From: Phalacrocorax aristotelis
Lineage: Eukaryota; Chordata; Aves; Suliformes; Phalacrocoracidae
Direction of reading: 5' to 3'
Length of the DNA stretch: 64,000 bases
NCBI RefSeq assembly: GCF_949628215.1
Contig: NC_134310.1
Location: 10,739,401 to 10,803,400 of the forward strand
A program made the position numbers and the translations under genes. Positions 22,261-32,341 of this stretch are shown one piece after another; position 1 is the stretch's first letter, and every line of letters starts with the position of its first letter. The notes below the pieces were generated by a model that saw only the letters and a program-made list of their open reading frames with translations, ran no database searches and was not told the origin of the DNA.

Positions 22261-22479
22261 TTTGTCTTACCAGCCTGGCTCCAGGTTTTAATGTTACTTT
22301 TACCAGCTCTGCCAATTTAGATCACCCTGGAACTCCACTCGTCCAAACCAAAGGAATTACTACATTTTCCACTTCTTTGGGAATCTGTTCCTCCCTGGAG
22401 GAATCCTGTAACATAAACACTCTCGCCTCTATGGCTTTTGATTCTGGTATTAGTAATTTAATCTCTCTATCTTTAAAAG

Positions 22480-22710
22480 TTATTTGAGCATCTAATTTAC
22501 TTAATAGAACTTGTCCTAACAGAGGTAGCGGGCACGTTTTCCCAATTTAAACCTTAATGGCTCTAAAAAAGGCCAATTTTCTTTCTGCCCTGCCACACCA
22601 ACATCATCTGCAGATTTATGACTAAATTTCCCTTTACATGTATTCAATACCGAATAAGTGGCTCTCATATCTATCAAAAATTCTATTTCTTCATTCCCTA
22701 GCTTCAAGGT
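22480..22710 (-). pseudogene. pro: ERV B aspartic protease fragment
   Basis: Open piece 22516-22707 has the retroviral protease entry EIEFLID followed by a damaged active site (Asp-Met-Arg where Asp-Thr-Gly is expected) and ATYSVLN. It lies between gag and RT in the right order. The catalytic triad is mutated and the C-terminal half is out of frame. Confidence 0.65.
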
Positions 22711-23623
22711 AACCAGGGGTTCAGCTAGGGTTGATTCCCCTGGTCTCCTTCATGCCAAGCTACTTCAAGCATTTTTCCCAAATCTCTAGGTTCAAGTACT
22801 TCCAATTTCTGAAGTTTCTTTCTAATATCTGGGCTGATTGTCCCATGAATATAGAGGCCAATTGTATTGCTGCTTCTGTTTTCTGTTGTTGTTTTTTTTT
22901 TTTCCTGTGTCCAAATTAGTATATTTTCTGGCAGTTACCTTCAGTCTTTCCATAAAGGCTGAAGGGGACTCATTTAATTCTTGTCTCACTTCAAAAATGT
23001 TGACCAATTTATTGCTTTTGGCATTGCCTGTCTTACACCAAATAAAATCCATCTTTGATATCTAGTCAGCATTCCCCTGGGTCCCGGTTGATTAGGGTCC
23101 CACTCAGGATTTGTAGATGGAAAATTCTGATCCACTGTCCCCTGTAAATTCCTATTAGCATGTGCACTCTGCACCTGCCTTCTGGCTGTATTCAGTACCA
23201 TTTTCTTGTCAGTTTCATCAAGCAAAGTATCCAATATCACAAGTAGAACAACACTTTTTCAAGTTCTCACCACATTTTCCTCCTTTCAAAACCAGTGCCA
23301 TATAATTTTGGGGATATATCCCACACTGTTTCTGTCACTCTGGATGATTCCACAGTGTAAAGAATAAATCAACATAAGCCATTTCATTCTATTTTCCTTC
23401 TCTTTTACAAAATAACATTAATTGCAATGGTGTTATATTGCAATGCCCCATTTTCTGGCCATTTGTGCCCACCTTCCAATTGATACATTGGCCACCAGTG
23501 ATTACAATATTCAATTAATTGTTTCCGAGTTAAAAGATCACCCCCCATATCTTTCCAATGTCTCAGAATACATCCCAACAGTGTCTTTTGTGGTATGGGT
23601 TTCTTACTTGAAAAAGTTCCCAT
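22711..23623 (-). pseudogene. gag: ERV B gag
   Basis: The start at 23623 encodes MGTFSSKKPIP..., a Met-Gly start fit for N-myristoylation, with the gamma-type matrix motif ending LRHWKDM. Capsid pieces follow at 22986-23240 and 22822-23052, including the major homology region (ESPSAFMERLKV). No clear zinc knuckle is seen. Frameshifts and stops separate the pieces. It aligns throughout with gag of ERV C at roughly 93 percent by eye. Confidence 0.75.
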
Positions 23624-24089
23624 CTTCCCAAGAGACTAGTGAGTGTGATCATGGTTTTTTGTTTGTTTGTTTTTTAACCTTTTTCTTTCCTCTTTTTTTT
23701 TTTTCTTTTTTGAAGCTCCCTCTGGGATTCCAACTCCCTGCTGGAACCCCTAAACCATGCGGGGACTCGAACCCCTAAACCTTGCCCAGGACCCTAGCCC
23801 AACCCTACAAGGCTTTCACCACACCTTATAGGCAGGCATTACCTTGGGGACTTGAACCCCATTGAGGGACCTCTCAGCCCAATTCTGTGTAGCTTTCACC
23901 GCGCCTTACAAGCAGGCTGGTGGGACTTGAACCCATGTTACGTTACCCCCTTAAAAGAATGCCTTATTACCTTTCTAGGGGACTTGCTTGGAGTTCTTCA
24001 GTCCGGGGATCAGAGGTTCTCCCTGAGAATCCCTTGGTGCCAGCTGGAGGTCCCATGATCCCGCGGATCCATTGAGATTCACAAGCGGA
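23624..24089 (-). other. ERV B leader with tRNA T-arm-like repeats
   Basis: Non-coding leader between primer site and gag. Three 15-bp palindromic motifs on the plus strand (23761-23775, 23846-23860, 23921-23935) read, on the viral strand, like tRNA T-arms/B-boxes (GGGGTTCGAGTCCCC and relatives), spaced about 75-85 bp apart, close to tRNA size. A shared CTTTCACC-GCCTTA-GCAGGC block lies between them. A T-rich run (about 23658-23712) separates these from gag. Confidence 0.55.
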
Positions 24090-24107
24090 GTCCCACCTGG
24101 GTCGCCA
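24090..24107 (-). other. Primer binding site, tRNA-Arg type
   Basis: Minus-strand TGGCGACCCAGGTGGGAC, identical to that at 13985-14002, located six bases from the LTR-B fragment. It defines the 5' side of ERV B and supports minus orientation. Confidence 0.75.
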
Positions 24108-24113
24108 AAAAAC

Positions 24114-24298
24114 TCACTGAAATCGGGAATGAACCTCATAACACCAATGTAGTGTTAAAAGGCAGGCATTCTTTATTTGCGGCAGGGGATCGCTCCTCCT
24201 AATGTGCATACCGTCAGATCTCATTGTGCCAGTTAAGTACATGCTTCATATACATAGAGCAGCACCCATGTTTGGTTAACTTCATCACCCTGGTTACA
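24114..24298 (-). repeat. LTR-B fragment with internal deletion (5' LTR of ERV B)
   Basis: The right end TGTAACCAGGGTGATG (minus, from 24298) and the R/U5-like left part (24114 to about 24253) match LTR-B, but about 0.7 kb of the middle is missing (join near 24254). It directly borders the primer binding site of ERV B. Confidence 0.7.
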
Positions 24299-24926
24299 AT
24301 GGAATTAACCAACCATGGATGTTCTTGGTACTGTACTCTTATTTGTTCTGTCAAGCATAATTTGCATGTTTACTTGCTTGGAAAGATGAACAGGATAAAC
24401 TGTGGTAAGAGCCTTAAAGTTGGCTCTTTATCTCAATTGACTGGGCTGTCAATTTGTGTTCTCAAAGAAAGGAACTTTATGTGCCTGTCTTTGAAGGAAG
24501 AAATCAAACCTCTTTCAGGCCTTGGCAGAAATAAAATGAAATGGGTGAAGTTCTTTCCCTGACTCTACATATTTGTAGAATGTTTTAGAAACATCTTCAG
24601 CTTATGAATATATAATCAGCTGTTATATAGGTAGGAGGGTTGTAGCATTTCCTTGTAGTGTTACAAGGAAATTATCAAATCAGTTTAAAGTTGTAATCGT
24701 TTCTTTTATGTAGTTAATTTGCAAAGAGATCCACTTCGATCCATCAGGGCCTAATAGGCCTAATAGAAATTAGAATAGGAATAGGAAATTCTAATTAAAA
24801 TAATTCCAAATATATAGATTTTTCTCTCAAAACAAACTTTTTAAACTTAAATCATTCTCAAAGAAGGTATGGCTCTTAATTTTTTAAGAGATCCTTTTTT
24901 CTGAATTTTACAACAGTTACTCATTG
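24299..24926. other. Unique non-coding sequence
   Basis: AT-rich sequence of unknown origin within the composite block. A 112-codon open stretch crossing from the LTR (24224-24562) looks fortuitous. A short hairpin (CCTTGTAG...TTACAAGG) lies near 24652-24671. Confidence 0.4.
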
Positions 24927-25280
24927 CTGTTATGGAAGTAGAAATGCTAAGGCCTGAGTGGGCTTCTTGACTCAACTCTCACCCTGTCTCCTGAAACAAT
25001 AATCACTGTGTAACCTTCATGATAAATCAGTCCCTGTGCTAAAGAAAGCAGACTCCAGACCGGCCTTGAGCAGTTCTGTGGCCTTGTGTATGTAACAGAT
25101 ATGAATAACTCGCATCCTGTTATCTGTCTTTTGCATAGCATCTCTAAGTGTATAAAACTTGTATCCACTTTACAGAGACAGAGTTCACATCAGCAGAGGC
25201 TGTTTCTCTGCTGCTCTGTGCTCTCTCCAATAGCTTCTGTTCTGACCTGATGTAAATTGTATTCCATTTTTTCCATGACA
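24927..25280 (+). repeat. Possible LTR of another ERV, plus orientation
   Basis: Begins TGTTATGGAAG and ends TTCCATGACA, giving TG...CA ends. It has a TATA box (GTGTATAAAACTTG near 25150) at a suitable position, and is followed by AATTTGGGGCC, a spacing and sequence that recalls a class I LTR end and primer site (tRNA-Pro-like but only about half matching). No second copy is present in the window to confirm the ends. Confidence 0.35.
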
Positions 25281-27594
25281 AATTTGGGGCCATGAGTCAG
25301 ATTCATATACCCTGCTTCACCTGGGAGGACCGCAGACTGCTCCCTCCCAAAACCCCTTGGCACCACTCAGAAAGGTACAGGACCTTTTGAAATCCCTACT
25401 GGGACTTTGAGCAATGGTCATCTGTAGGCTCCTGTGGCATGCTGAGACTGCTGAATCCGAACTTTTGATAAAGGTCAGTTCAGACCTGTAATTCTGGTTC
25501 TAGTAAAATTTAGGAGAGGTAAGTAAGGAAAAGTCTGGATTGGTTTCTGGTATTAATATGGTATGAATGAATGAACCTGTGTGAATGGTGATTTTTGAGA
25601 GCTGGGCGTTGATTTCTGCTACCACTTAGAGGCAAACTCTTGGGGTATCCATTAGCCACCCAGGTTACCCTCTGCAAAGGGGTGATTAGCCCTAGCAGTT
25701 AAAGAGGAAGGATGTGAGCTCTTGGTGTGAGTGACCCCATTAACCCTTTTCTGTCTCTAGTTCTAGTATGAGCCTCCTTTGGTTTCATCATTGAGGAACC
25801 CAACCTCAGCCAGTATGGTAGGCTCAGGCTAGACACTGTGACCAGGAGGGCCCATTGTGTGACTCCTATCTTTCCCTTCAGTCTCTGGTTCTGGTTAGTT
25901 GCCTTGGGGGAGAAAACCATGGTTTATTGCTTTGAGGGGATTAAGTCAAAGCTCTGTCTTCTCTGGGATGCTCAAGCCTTTTCTCTTATTCCTCTTTGCC
26001 ATGGATAGGCCTAGATTTGTACTCCCTCACTGAGAATCCAAGCGACATAAAGTCCCTCTGACTTTCCTTTGTTTCCTCTGAATAAGTGACAATGGGAACC
26101 AGATAATCAAAGGAAGTTCCACTGCCCTCAAAGGGAATACAGAGTATTATATGTATATGCAGTACTCTCCTAAAGCCTGCAGGTACTTAGGTAATTGGAA
26201 TTTGGGAACAAAAACAATGATCCCTCAAAACAATTCAGTCTATAAGGTACCTTAACTTAGATAAAATAATTCACTTAAGGTGGGATGTATTTTTTAATTC
26301 GTGTGAGGAGGCTTCCAAAAGTAGAGACAGTCCCAGGCCAGAGGGTTGGGAGACTCAGGGAAAAAAAAAATTGAACAGCTAAAACCAAAGAAACAAAGAA
26401 AAAAACAACCAAACAAAAATACCCCGGCAGCTACCAAAAGAGAATGTGGCTTTTGCCTGAAAAGGTAAAATTGTACAAATGTCTATTGAAGTGGAACATG
26501 ACTCAAATGTGGAATGCCTGTGGGACAAGTGTGTGTGTGTTTGGTGCGTTGATCTGGACCAGCCAGTGAATAAAAAACCCATGAAGCAGGTAAGAGGGCT
26601 AGGAATCCAGGCAGAGGTACTGAAAGGACAGAAAGGTCCATGCCAGTACTCAGGGGATCCACTAATATGCGTGTGCTTGTGAATCTAGACTGTCTCGTGT
26701 GTGTGCCTTCACTAGTGACCGTCAGTTTCTACCAGCCACAGAGGAGGAAGGGGACTTGGCTGTCTATGTTTTATGTGAGTCCTATATGTAGGTGCTGTTG
26801 AAGGCAGCAGCTTATCTGTGGCAGGCTGTGTGACTGGCTGTGTCAGAGGCCTGTGTGTGTCCTGTACATGGGTGGGGTATCTCTGGGAAACGAGCTCAGC
26901 TATGTTACTGGTTGAACCTGAAAATGGGAAAGCGGCAGCCATATCCCTCGGCCTGGGCAGAGACCCTGGGGTCCCGGGGATGCACAGAGCTGGGCTCCAG
27001 TGGCTAGGCAGGAGTAGTTCTGGGCAGCAGATGCTGGAAGAGGCTGCCACTCCTAACATCCTTTAACAGTTTTTTTAGTCAGAAGGGTCCAGTAAAGTTG
27101 TGAGTATTCTTGAGATTACATGTATATAATCCTTACGTGATGGAAGAGTAAGCCTTTGTTAATGTGTCTACAGCGATAAATTTGAAACCAACCTTCTAGA
27201 GAGTTATGCAGGCACCCAAACAGGACCCGTGCTAGTAAATTCTTTGGTTAATTAGAGCAATTGGATTGGGGGAAAAATTATGTTTACAGACCATTATTAG
27301 AAGGTGTAAATGGCTCAAACCGCAGGGCCTAGTGACCTGAATTTGTAGTTTGGGGGGGGGATGAGAAGAGATGCTTACCAGAGCATGTATAAGATCTCCT
27401 GTAAGCAATGGCTGACTTCCACCTATCAAATTGATAATGATATAGGCTATAAAGCAGGAGAAAATCTAACAGAATCAGGCTAAGGCTGAGCTCTCTACAA
27501 TTTGAATTTTCAAATTTGTGAAGAGTAAGTTAGAAAAGTGAAACGCACAGTTCCAAAGGAATAGCCTCAACTTACAGAAATTTAAACCTGATGG
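25281..27594 (+). other. Possible ERV leader / unassigned sequence
   Basis: Downstream of the possible LTR the plus strand has two strong splice donors, GAGAG/GTAAGT at 25519 and AGCAG/GTAAGA at 26589; the latter ends a 37-codon open frame that starts with ATG at 26479. This suits a retroviral leader or host exons but no gag, pol or known protein is recognised. A G-run (27351-27360) and GT-rich segments occur. The block ends exactly where LTR-B starts. Confidence 0.3.
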
Positions 27595-28482
27595 TGTAAC
27601 CAGGGTGATGAAGTTAACCAAACATGGATGCTGTTATACCATCCAACTGAACATTAAGTCTGGGGACAATCAGTGAATTCTTTAATCTGTATTTTAGTCA
27701 TTAGTTAATCATGAATGCAAGAGATAAAGTGTTTCTATCAGAACCCCTCCTTTCAGACTCAAAGCCTAATTTTTAGGTCCCAAACCCTCACTCCTAGTGC
27801 TCAGGGTCCAAACCTCTGTTTTAAGGATTAAATTAAAGCCTCACTTTTAGGTAGCAATGATTCAGGGTATAAATGGTTGGGAGTTACTAATACAATCTAG
27901 TGTAGCTCAACTAATGCTGGGACCCAGAGCCAAAACTTAGCCAAGGTAATGAGGCAGCCAAAACAAGAACAGCCTGCACGATGACTAAACCTTGTTGCTT
28001 TAGGGGAGTCAGAGAGGCCTCAAGATTCAAAGTACCTAAAGAAAGTCACGATGACATTTGGCCTTCAGAAAAGGAGACGTACAGAGCCATAAAGATAAGG
28101 AACAGCAGAGCAAACACTAAACCAGAACACGCCATCCCTCAGGGATAGTACATATGTAATCTCAGAACTGAGTTTGCACGAAAGCAAGGGTTAACTAGCG
28201 GACACAGGGAGGAAGAGTATGTCCTTCATCCAGAGACCCCTGAGGACCACCCGGAGACACCAACAGGCATGCACAAATGACGTCTGCATGTAATGAATAT
28301 GTATATCTTTTATCAGAAAGTTAATGAATAGGTATATGAAGCATGTACTTAACTGGCACAAAGAGATCTGACGGTATGCACGTTAGGAGGAGCGATCCCC
28401 CGTGCATCCGGTGCCATGAATAAAGAATGCCTGCCTTTTAACGCTACATTGGTGTTACGAGGTTTATTCCCGAATTCGGTGA
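27595..28482 (+). repeat. LTR-B, right arm of the inverted repeat
   Basis: An 888-bp LTR-B in plus orientation from TGTAACCAGGGTGATGAAG to CCCGAATTCGGTGACG, without the LTR-A insertion seen in the left-arm copy. AATAAAGAATGCC lies at 28418-28430. Flanks ATGG (left) and TCTG (right) do not match, so it is not a simple solo LTR with a target duplication. No polypurine tract precedes it. Confidence 0.75.
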
Positions 28483-30370
28483 CGTCTGGACAGGACAACC
28501 CGGGGTCAGACGTTGACTGTCAGTGGCACAAGAGGTCCTTGTGTCCAAGGATGCTCAGATACGTCCCTGATCCAAGGAGAGATATGATTTTTTACTTTTC
28601 CCTCTCCTAAGGAGCTGGAACCCTTCTAGGGATCCTTAAAAGATCCTGCCCTTAACAATGACAGTTCGGGGACAGGGGACGGGTCAGGTTACAGTTTCAG
28701 TGCCGTTCTACAAGATTCCCCCCCAGCCCCGCCCCTCCCCCCGAACTTCGGCGCTAAAGGCAGCAGCGGCAGCAGCACTCAGTGGTGAAGGGGTGTGTGT
28801 CTGTCTGACTGCGGGGGAATGAGCTGAATTAACGTTCAAACCTTACCCTCCACCGGAGGGCCAGATTTCAAGCTCATTCTCCGAAAAAGCAAGGAATTTG
28901 CTTTAAATATTTTAGTTTGTAGAGCGTATTCACTAAATTAACTACTCAACCACCACTGATTGAGATTAGATATTTAAGGATGAAGAAGGTGGGGTCAACC
29001 AACGGAAACTGAGACACCCTGCAAACCCTATACAGCTGCTGGGGAGGTGGGGTTGCTCAATTCCTACAGTGTGCCCAGGGATTTCTCCCTAGGAGATATT
29101 CCTGAGAAGATAGTAAAGGAGAGGTAGGGACACTCTCCTATTGATCGAAAAACTTCTCTCCCAGCCCGGTTTCAAGCTATAGGTCACTTCATCACTTCAC
29201 ACTAATTGTACTACAGCTACTCATGAGGCAGGAAGTATCCTGCAGTAGACCTGGATGGAGTAATTTACTCAGCTCCCTGCAAACTGCAGGCAAAGTGGCT
29301 TTGGGAGTACAGCAAGAATAACAACAGATATACCTGCCCTTGCTTGTGTGGCCCATTCAGCGGCCCACACCAGTAAAGGGGGAATGATTGCAGCTATATG
29401 ACAGGATCGGTTTGCTCCAAATTTCTCTTGTGCACATATTATCACCTCAAGTGTATGTATACGAATGCACGCAGTCTAGGAAACAAGCAGGAGGAACTGG
29501 AGCTCCGTGCCCACTCAGAAGGTTATGATATCATAGGAGTAACTGAAACATGGTGGGACAACTCAAACGACTGGGGGATCGCAATGGACGGTTACAGGCT
29601 CTTTCTTAAAGACAGGCAGAGTAGAAGGGGTGGAGGAGTCGCACCCTACATTAATGAAAACCTCAAATGTACCGAAGTCAACTATGGTGATTGCGACTGC
29701 TCTATCAAATGCCTCTGCGTTAAAGTCAGAGGGGTCGTCTCCAAGCAGGACCTCACAGTGGGCATCTGCTATCGACCTCCTAACCACGATGGCAATGCCG
29801 ATGAATCAATAATTGGGGCACTAAAGCAAGCTTCTGGCCAACAGAACCTGGTCCTGATGGGGGACTTCAACTACCCAGACATCTCCTGGAAGAACAATAC
29901 AGCAGCTCGCATGACATCCACCGAGTTCCTGGAATGCGTAGAGGACTGCTTCCTCATACAAACGTTAGATGTGCCAACCAGGAACAAGGCACTGCCAGAC
30001 TTGCTATTCACAAACCGAGAAAACCTGCTTTGTAATATCTCGGTTAGTGATAGCCTTGGCTGCAGTGATCATAATATTGTGGAGTTCGGGATCCTGCTGA
30101 GCATGCTGAAGGTCAGCTCTAAGACAAGGGTTCTGGATTTTAGAAGAGCAAACTTCAGTTCACTCAGGGCTCAGTTGGGAGGGATTCCATGGGATGCTTC
30201 CATGGAAGACAAAGGAGCTAGTGAGTGCTGGGAGTTCTTCAAGAACTCTCTCTTGGAAGCACAATACCAGTTTATCCCCTATAAAGGAAAGGGAAGTAAG
30301 CGGAGCAAGAGGCCCCCTTGGCTCAACCATCAGCTCCTGGGTCTACTCAAATCCAAGAGAGAAGCATACC
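28483..30370 (+). mobile_element. CR1 LINE, inverted near-identical copy of CR1-1 5' part
   Basis: Reverse-complement copy of 5363-7250: the GC-rich leader (28483-29397) and the first 324 codons of ORF2. Only two mismatches were noticed by eye across the arm. It stops in mid-gene at 30370, where class I ERV sequence begins; the join shares a two-base CC. It has no CR1 3' end, so it did not arrive here by normal CR1 retrotransposition. Confidence 0.85.
29398..30370 (+). pseudogene. CR1 ORF2 endonuclease domain, truncated
   Basis: The complete endonuclease domain is open, with TETWWD, GDFNYPD and GCSDHN motifs intact, and identical at protein level to CR1-1. The frame runs nine further codons into ERV sequence before stopping near 30399. 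No RT domain remains. It could in principle encode an isolated endonuclease, but no evidence of expression is visible. Confidence 0.8.
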
Positions 30371-30935
30371 CTCTAACCGTTTTTGAACATCCTACTTAAT
30401 AGGATATTGTTTTTGTCTTACCGGCCTGGCTCCAGGTTTTAATGTTACTTTTACCAGCTCTGCCAATTTAGATCGCTCCGGAACTCCACTTGCTCAAACC
30501 AAAGGAATTACTACATTTTCCACTTCTTTGGGAATCTGTTCCTCCCTGGAGGAATCCTGTAACATAAACATTCTCGCCTCTATGGCTTTTGATTCTGGTA
30601 TTAGTAATTTAATCTCTCTATCTTTAAAAGTTATTTGAGCATCTAATTTACTTAGATCTCATCATAACAGAGGTAGTGGACATTCAGGCATATACAGAAA
30701 TTGGTGAGTTACCCATTGTTTCTCCAATTTAAACTTTAATGGCTCTAAGAAAGGCTAATTTTTCTTTGCCCTGTCGCACTAACATCATCTACTGATTTAT
30801 GACTAAATTTCCCTTTACATGTATTCAATACCAAATAAGTGGCTCTCATATTTATCAAAAATTCTATTTCTTCATTCCCTAGCTTCAAGGTAACCAGGGG
30901 TTCAGCTAGGGTTGATTCCCCCAGTCCCCTTCATA
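30371..30935 (-). pseudogene. pro: ERV C protease and pol 5' end, decayed
   Basis: Aligns with 22217-22780 of ERV B, including the protease entry region (minus strand around 30840-30890). Several indels and stops; a short extra block (about 30655-30715) is absent or different in B. No open frame of useful length remains. Confidence 0.6.
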
Positions 30936-31792
30936 CTAAGCTACTTCAAGCATTTTACCCAAATCTCTAGATTCAGATCCTTCTAGTTTCTGATGTTTCT
31001 TTCCAATATCTGGGGCTGATTGTCTTATGAATATAGAGACCAATTGAATTGCTTCTTCTGGTTTTTCTGGGTTCAAATTAGTATATTTTCTGGCAGTCAC
31101 CTTCAGTCTTTCCATAAAGGCTGAAGGGGACTTGTTTAATTCTTGTCTCACTTCATAAATTTTTGACCAATTTATTGCTTTTGGCATTGCATGTCTTACT
31201 CCAAATAAAATCTATCTCTGATATCTAGTCAACATTCCCCTGGGTCCTGGTTGATTAGGGTCCCACTCGGGATTTGTAGATGGAAAATTCTGATCCACTG
31301 TCCCCTGTAAATGCCTATTAGCATGTGCTCTCTGCACCTGCTTTCCTGCTGTATTCAGTACCATTTTCTTGTCAGTTTCATTAAGCAAAGTATCTAGTAT
31401 TACAAGTAGAACAACACTTTTTCAAGATCTCACCACATTTTCCTTCTTTCAAAAACATTGCTATATAATTTTGTGGACACATCTCATACTGTTTCTGCTA
31501 CTCTGCATGATTCCACAGTGTAAAGAACAAATCAACATATGCCACTTCTTCTCATTTGCCTTCCCTTTTTACAAAACAACATTAATTGCGAGATGGTACT
31601 ATATTGCAATGCCCCATTTTCTGGCCATTTGTGCCCACCTTCCAATTGATACATTGGCCACCAATGATTGCAATATTCAATTAATTGTTTCCAAGTTAGT
31701 GGGTCACCACCCCCGATGTCTTTCCAGTGCTTCAAAATACATCCCAAAGGTGTTCTTTGTGGGATAGGTTTCTTACTTGGGAATGCTCCCAT
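30936..31792 (-). pseudogene. gag: ERV C gag
   Basis: The start at 31792 encodes MGAFPSKKPIPQ, a myristoylation-type matrix N-terminus with the LKHWKDI motif, open to 31532. The capsid piece at 30936-31187 has the major homology region (KSPSAFMERLKV) and the following PEKPEEAIQL segment. The part between is shifted. Colinear with ERV B gag. Confidence 0.75.
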
Positions 31793-32319
31793 TTCTCAAT
31801 GGACTAGTAGTTGTGATTGTGCACTATCACAAATACTAGTCAGAGGGACTCCAACCCCCATTAGAGCTCCCTCTGGGATTCCACTCTCACTGGAAATCCC
31901 CCACTGGCATCTCTAGCCCCCTGCTAGATATCCCTGGAGACTTCAACCCCCTGTTGAAGACTCCCCTACCCTTGGGCCCTGCTCCACAGGCTTTCGCCTA
32001 GCAGAGACTTACCAACCGAGGTACCTCTTGGCCCCAACCCTGCGTAGCTTTTGCTACGCCTTACGGGCAGGCCTGTGGGACTTTAACCCACTATCCTATC
32101 CTTGGTGGGACTCAAACCCACTATCCTATGCTATGTGGGAAGCTAACCCCACGTATTATTCTACCTAAGTTTCTTCTTAAAAGAATGCCTTGTTTACCTC
32201 AGTCCAGGGGATCTTGCTCAGAATTCTCTGGTCCAGGGATCGGAAGCTCTCCCTGAGAATTCCTTGGTGCCGGCTGGAGGTCCCACGATCCCACGGATCC
32301 ATCGAGATTCAAAAGCAGG
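31793..32319 (-). other. ERV C leader with a 30-bp tandem repeat
   Basis: Non-coding leader. Three T-arm-like units start at 32076, 32106 and 32136 with an exact 30-bp period (TGGGACTTTAACCCA, TGGGACTCAAACCCA, then a more diverged unit). Similar but more degraded motifs lie near 31850 and 31940. The upstream TAGCTTTTGCTACGCC block corresponds to the same block in ERV B. Confidence 0.55.
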
Positions 32320-32337
32320 GTCCCATCTGGGGTGCCA
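32320..32337 (-). other. Primer binding site, tRNA-Arg type (diverged)
   Basis: Minus-strand TGGCACCCCAGATGGGAC, four bases downstream of LTR-A. Two or three differences from the site at 24090, still best matched to an arginine tRNA 3' end. Confidence 0.7.
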
Positions 32338-32341
32338 AAAC

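Larger units (their letters stand above)
20455..24113 (-). mobile_element. Class I (gamma-like) ERV B, internal region
   Basis: Reading right to left: tRNA-Arg primer site, leader, gag, protease, RT, RNase H, integrase, polypurine tract. Env and the integrase C-terminus are absent, since integrase core lies only about 65 bp from the polypurine tract. The RT thumb/connection is also deleted. All genes carry stops and frameshifts. Its 5' LTR is a shortened LTR-B whereas its 3' LTR is LTR-A, so the block is chimeric. Confidence 0.8.
30371..32341 (-). mobile_element. Class I (gamma-like) ERV C, 5' part
   Basis: Contains primer site, leader, gag and the protease/early RT border in minus orientation, colinear with 22217-24107 of ERV B. 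It breaks off at 30371 against CR1. The two gag regions differ at several percent of positions, so C is not a recent duplicate of B. Together with LTR-A at 32342-32916 it forms the 5' end of an LTR-A provirus. Confidence 0.8.

Noticed and set aside
23640..23940. Possible tRNA genes suggested by B-box-like motifs
   Set aside because: No complete cloverleaf can be drawn: anticodon and acceptor stems do not pair. Treated as T-arm-like repeats in a viral leader.
26818..27066. 82-codon plus-strand frame (Gly/Cys/Val-rich)
   Set aside because: GT-rich composition, no motif, and lies in a probable leader or unassigned sequence.
24299..27594. ATGG at both ends of the unique segment as a target duplication
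   Set aside because: The adjoining LTR-B copies face away from each other and are parts of different elements, so the match is probably chance.
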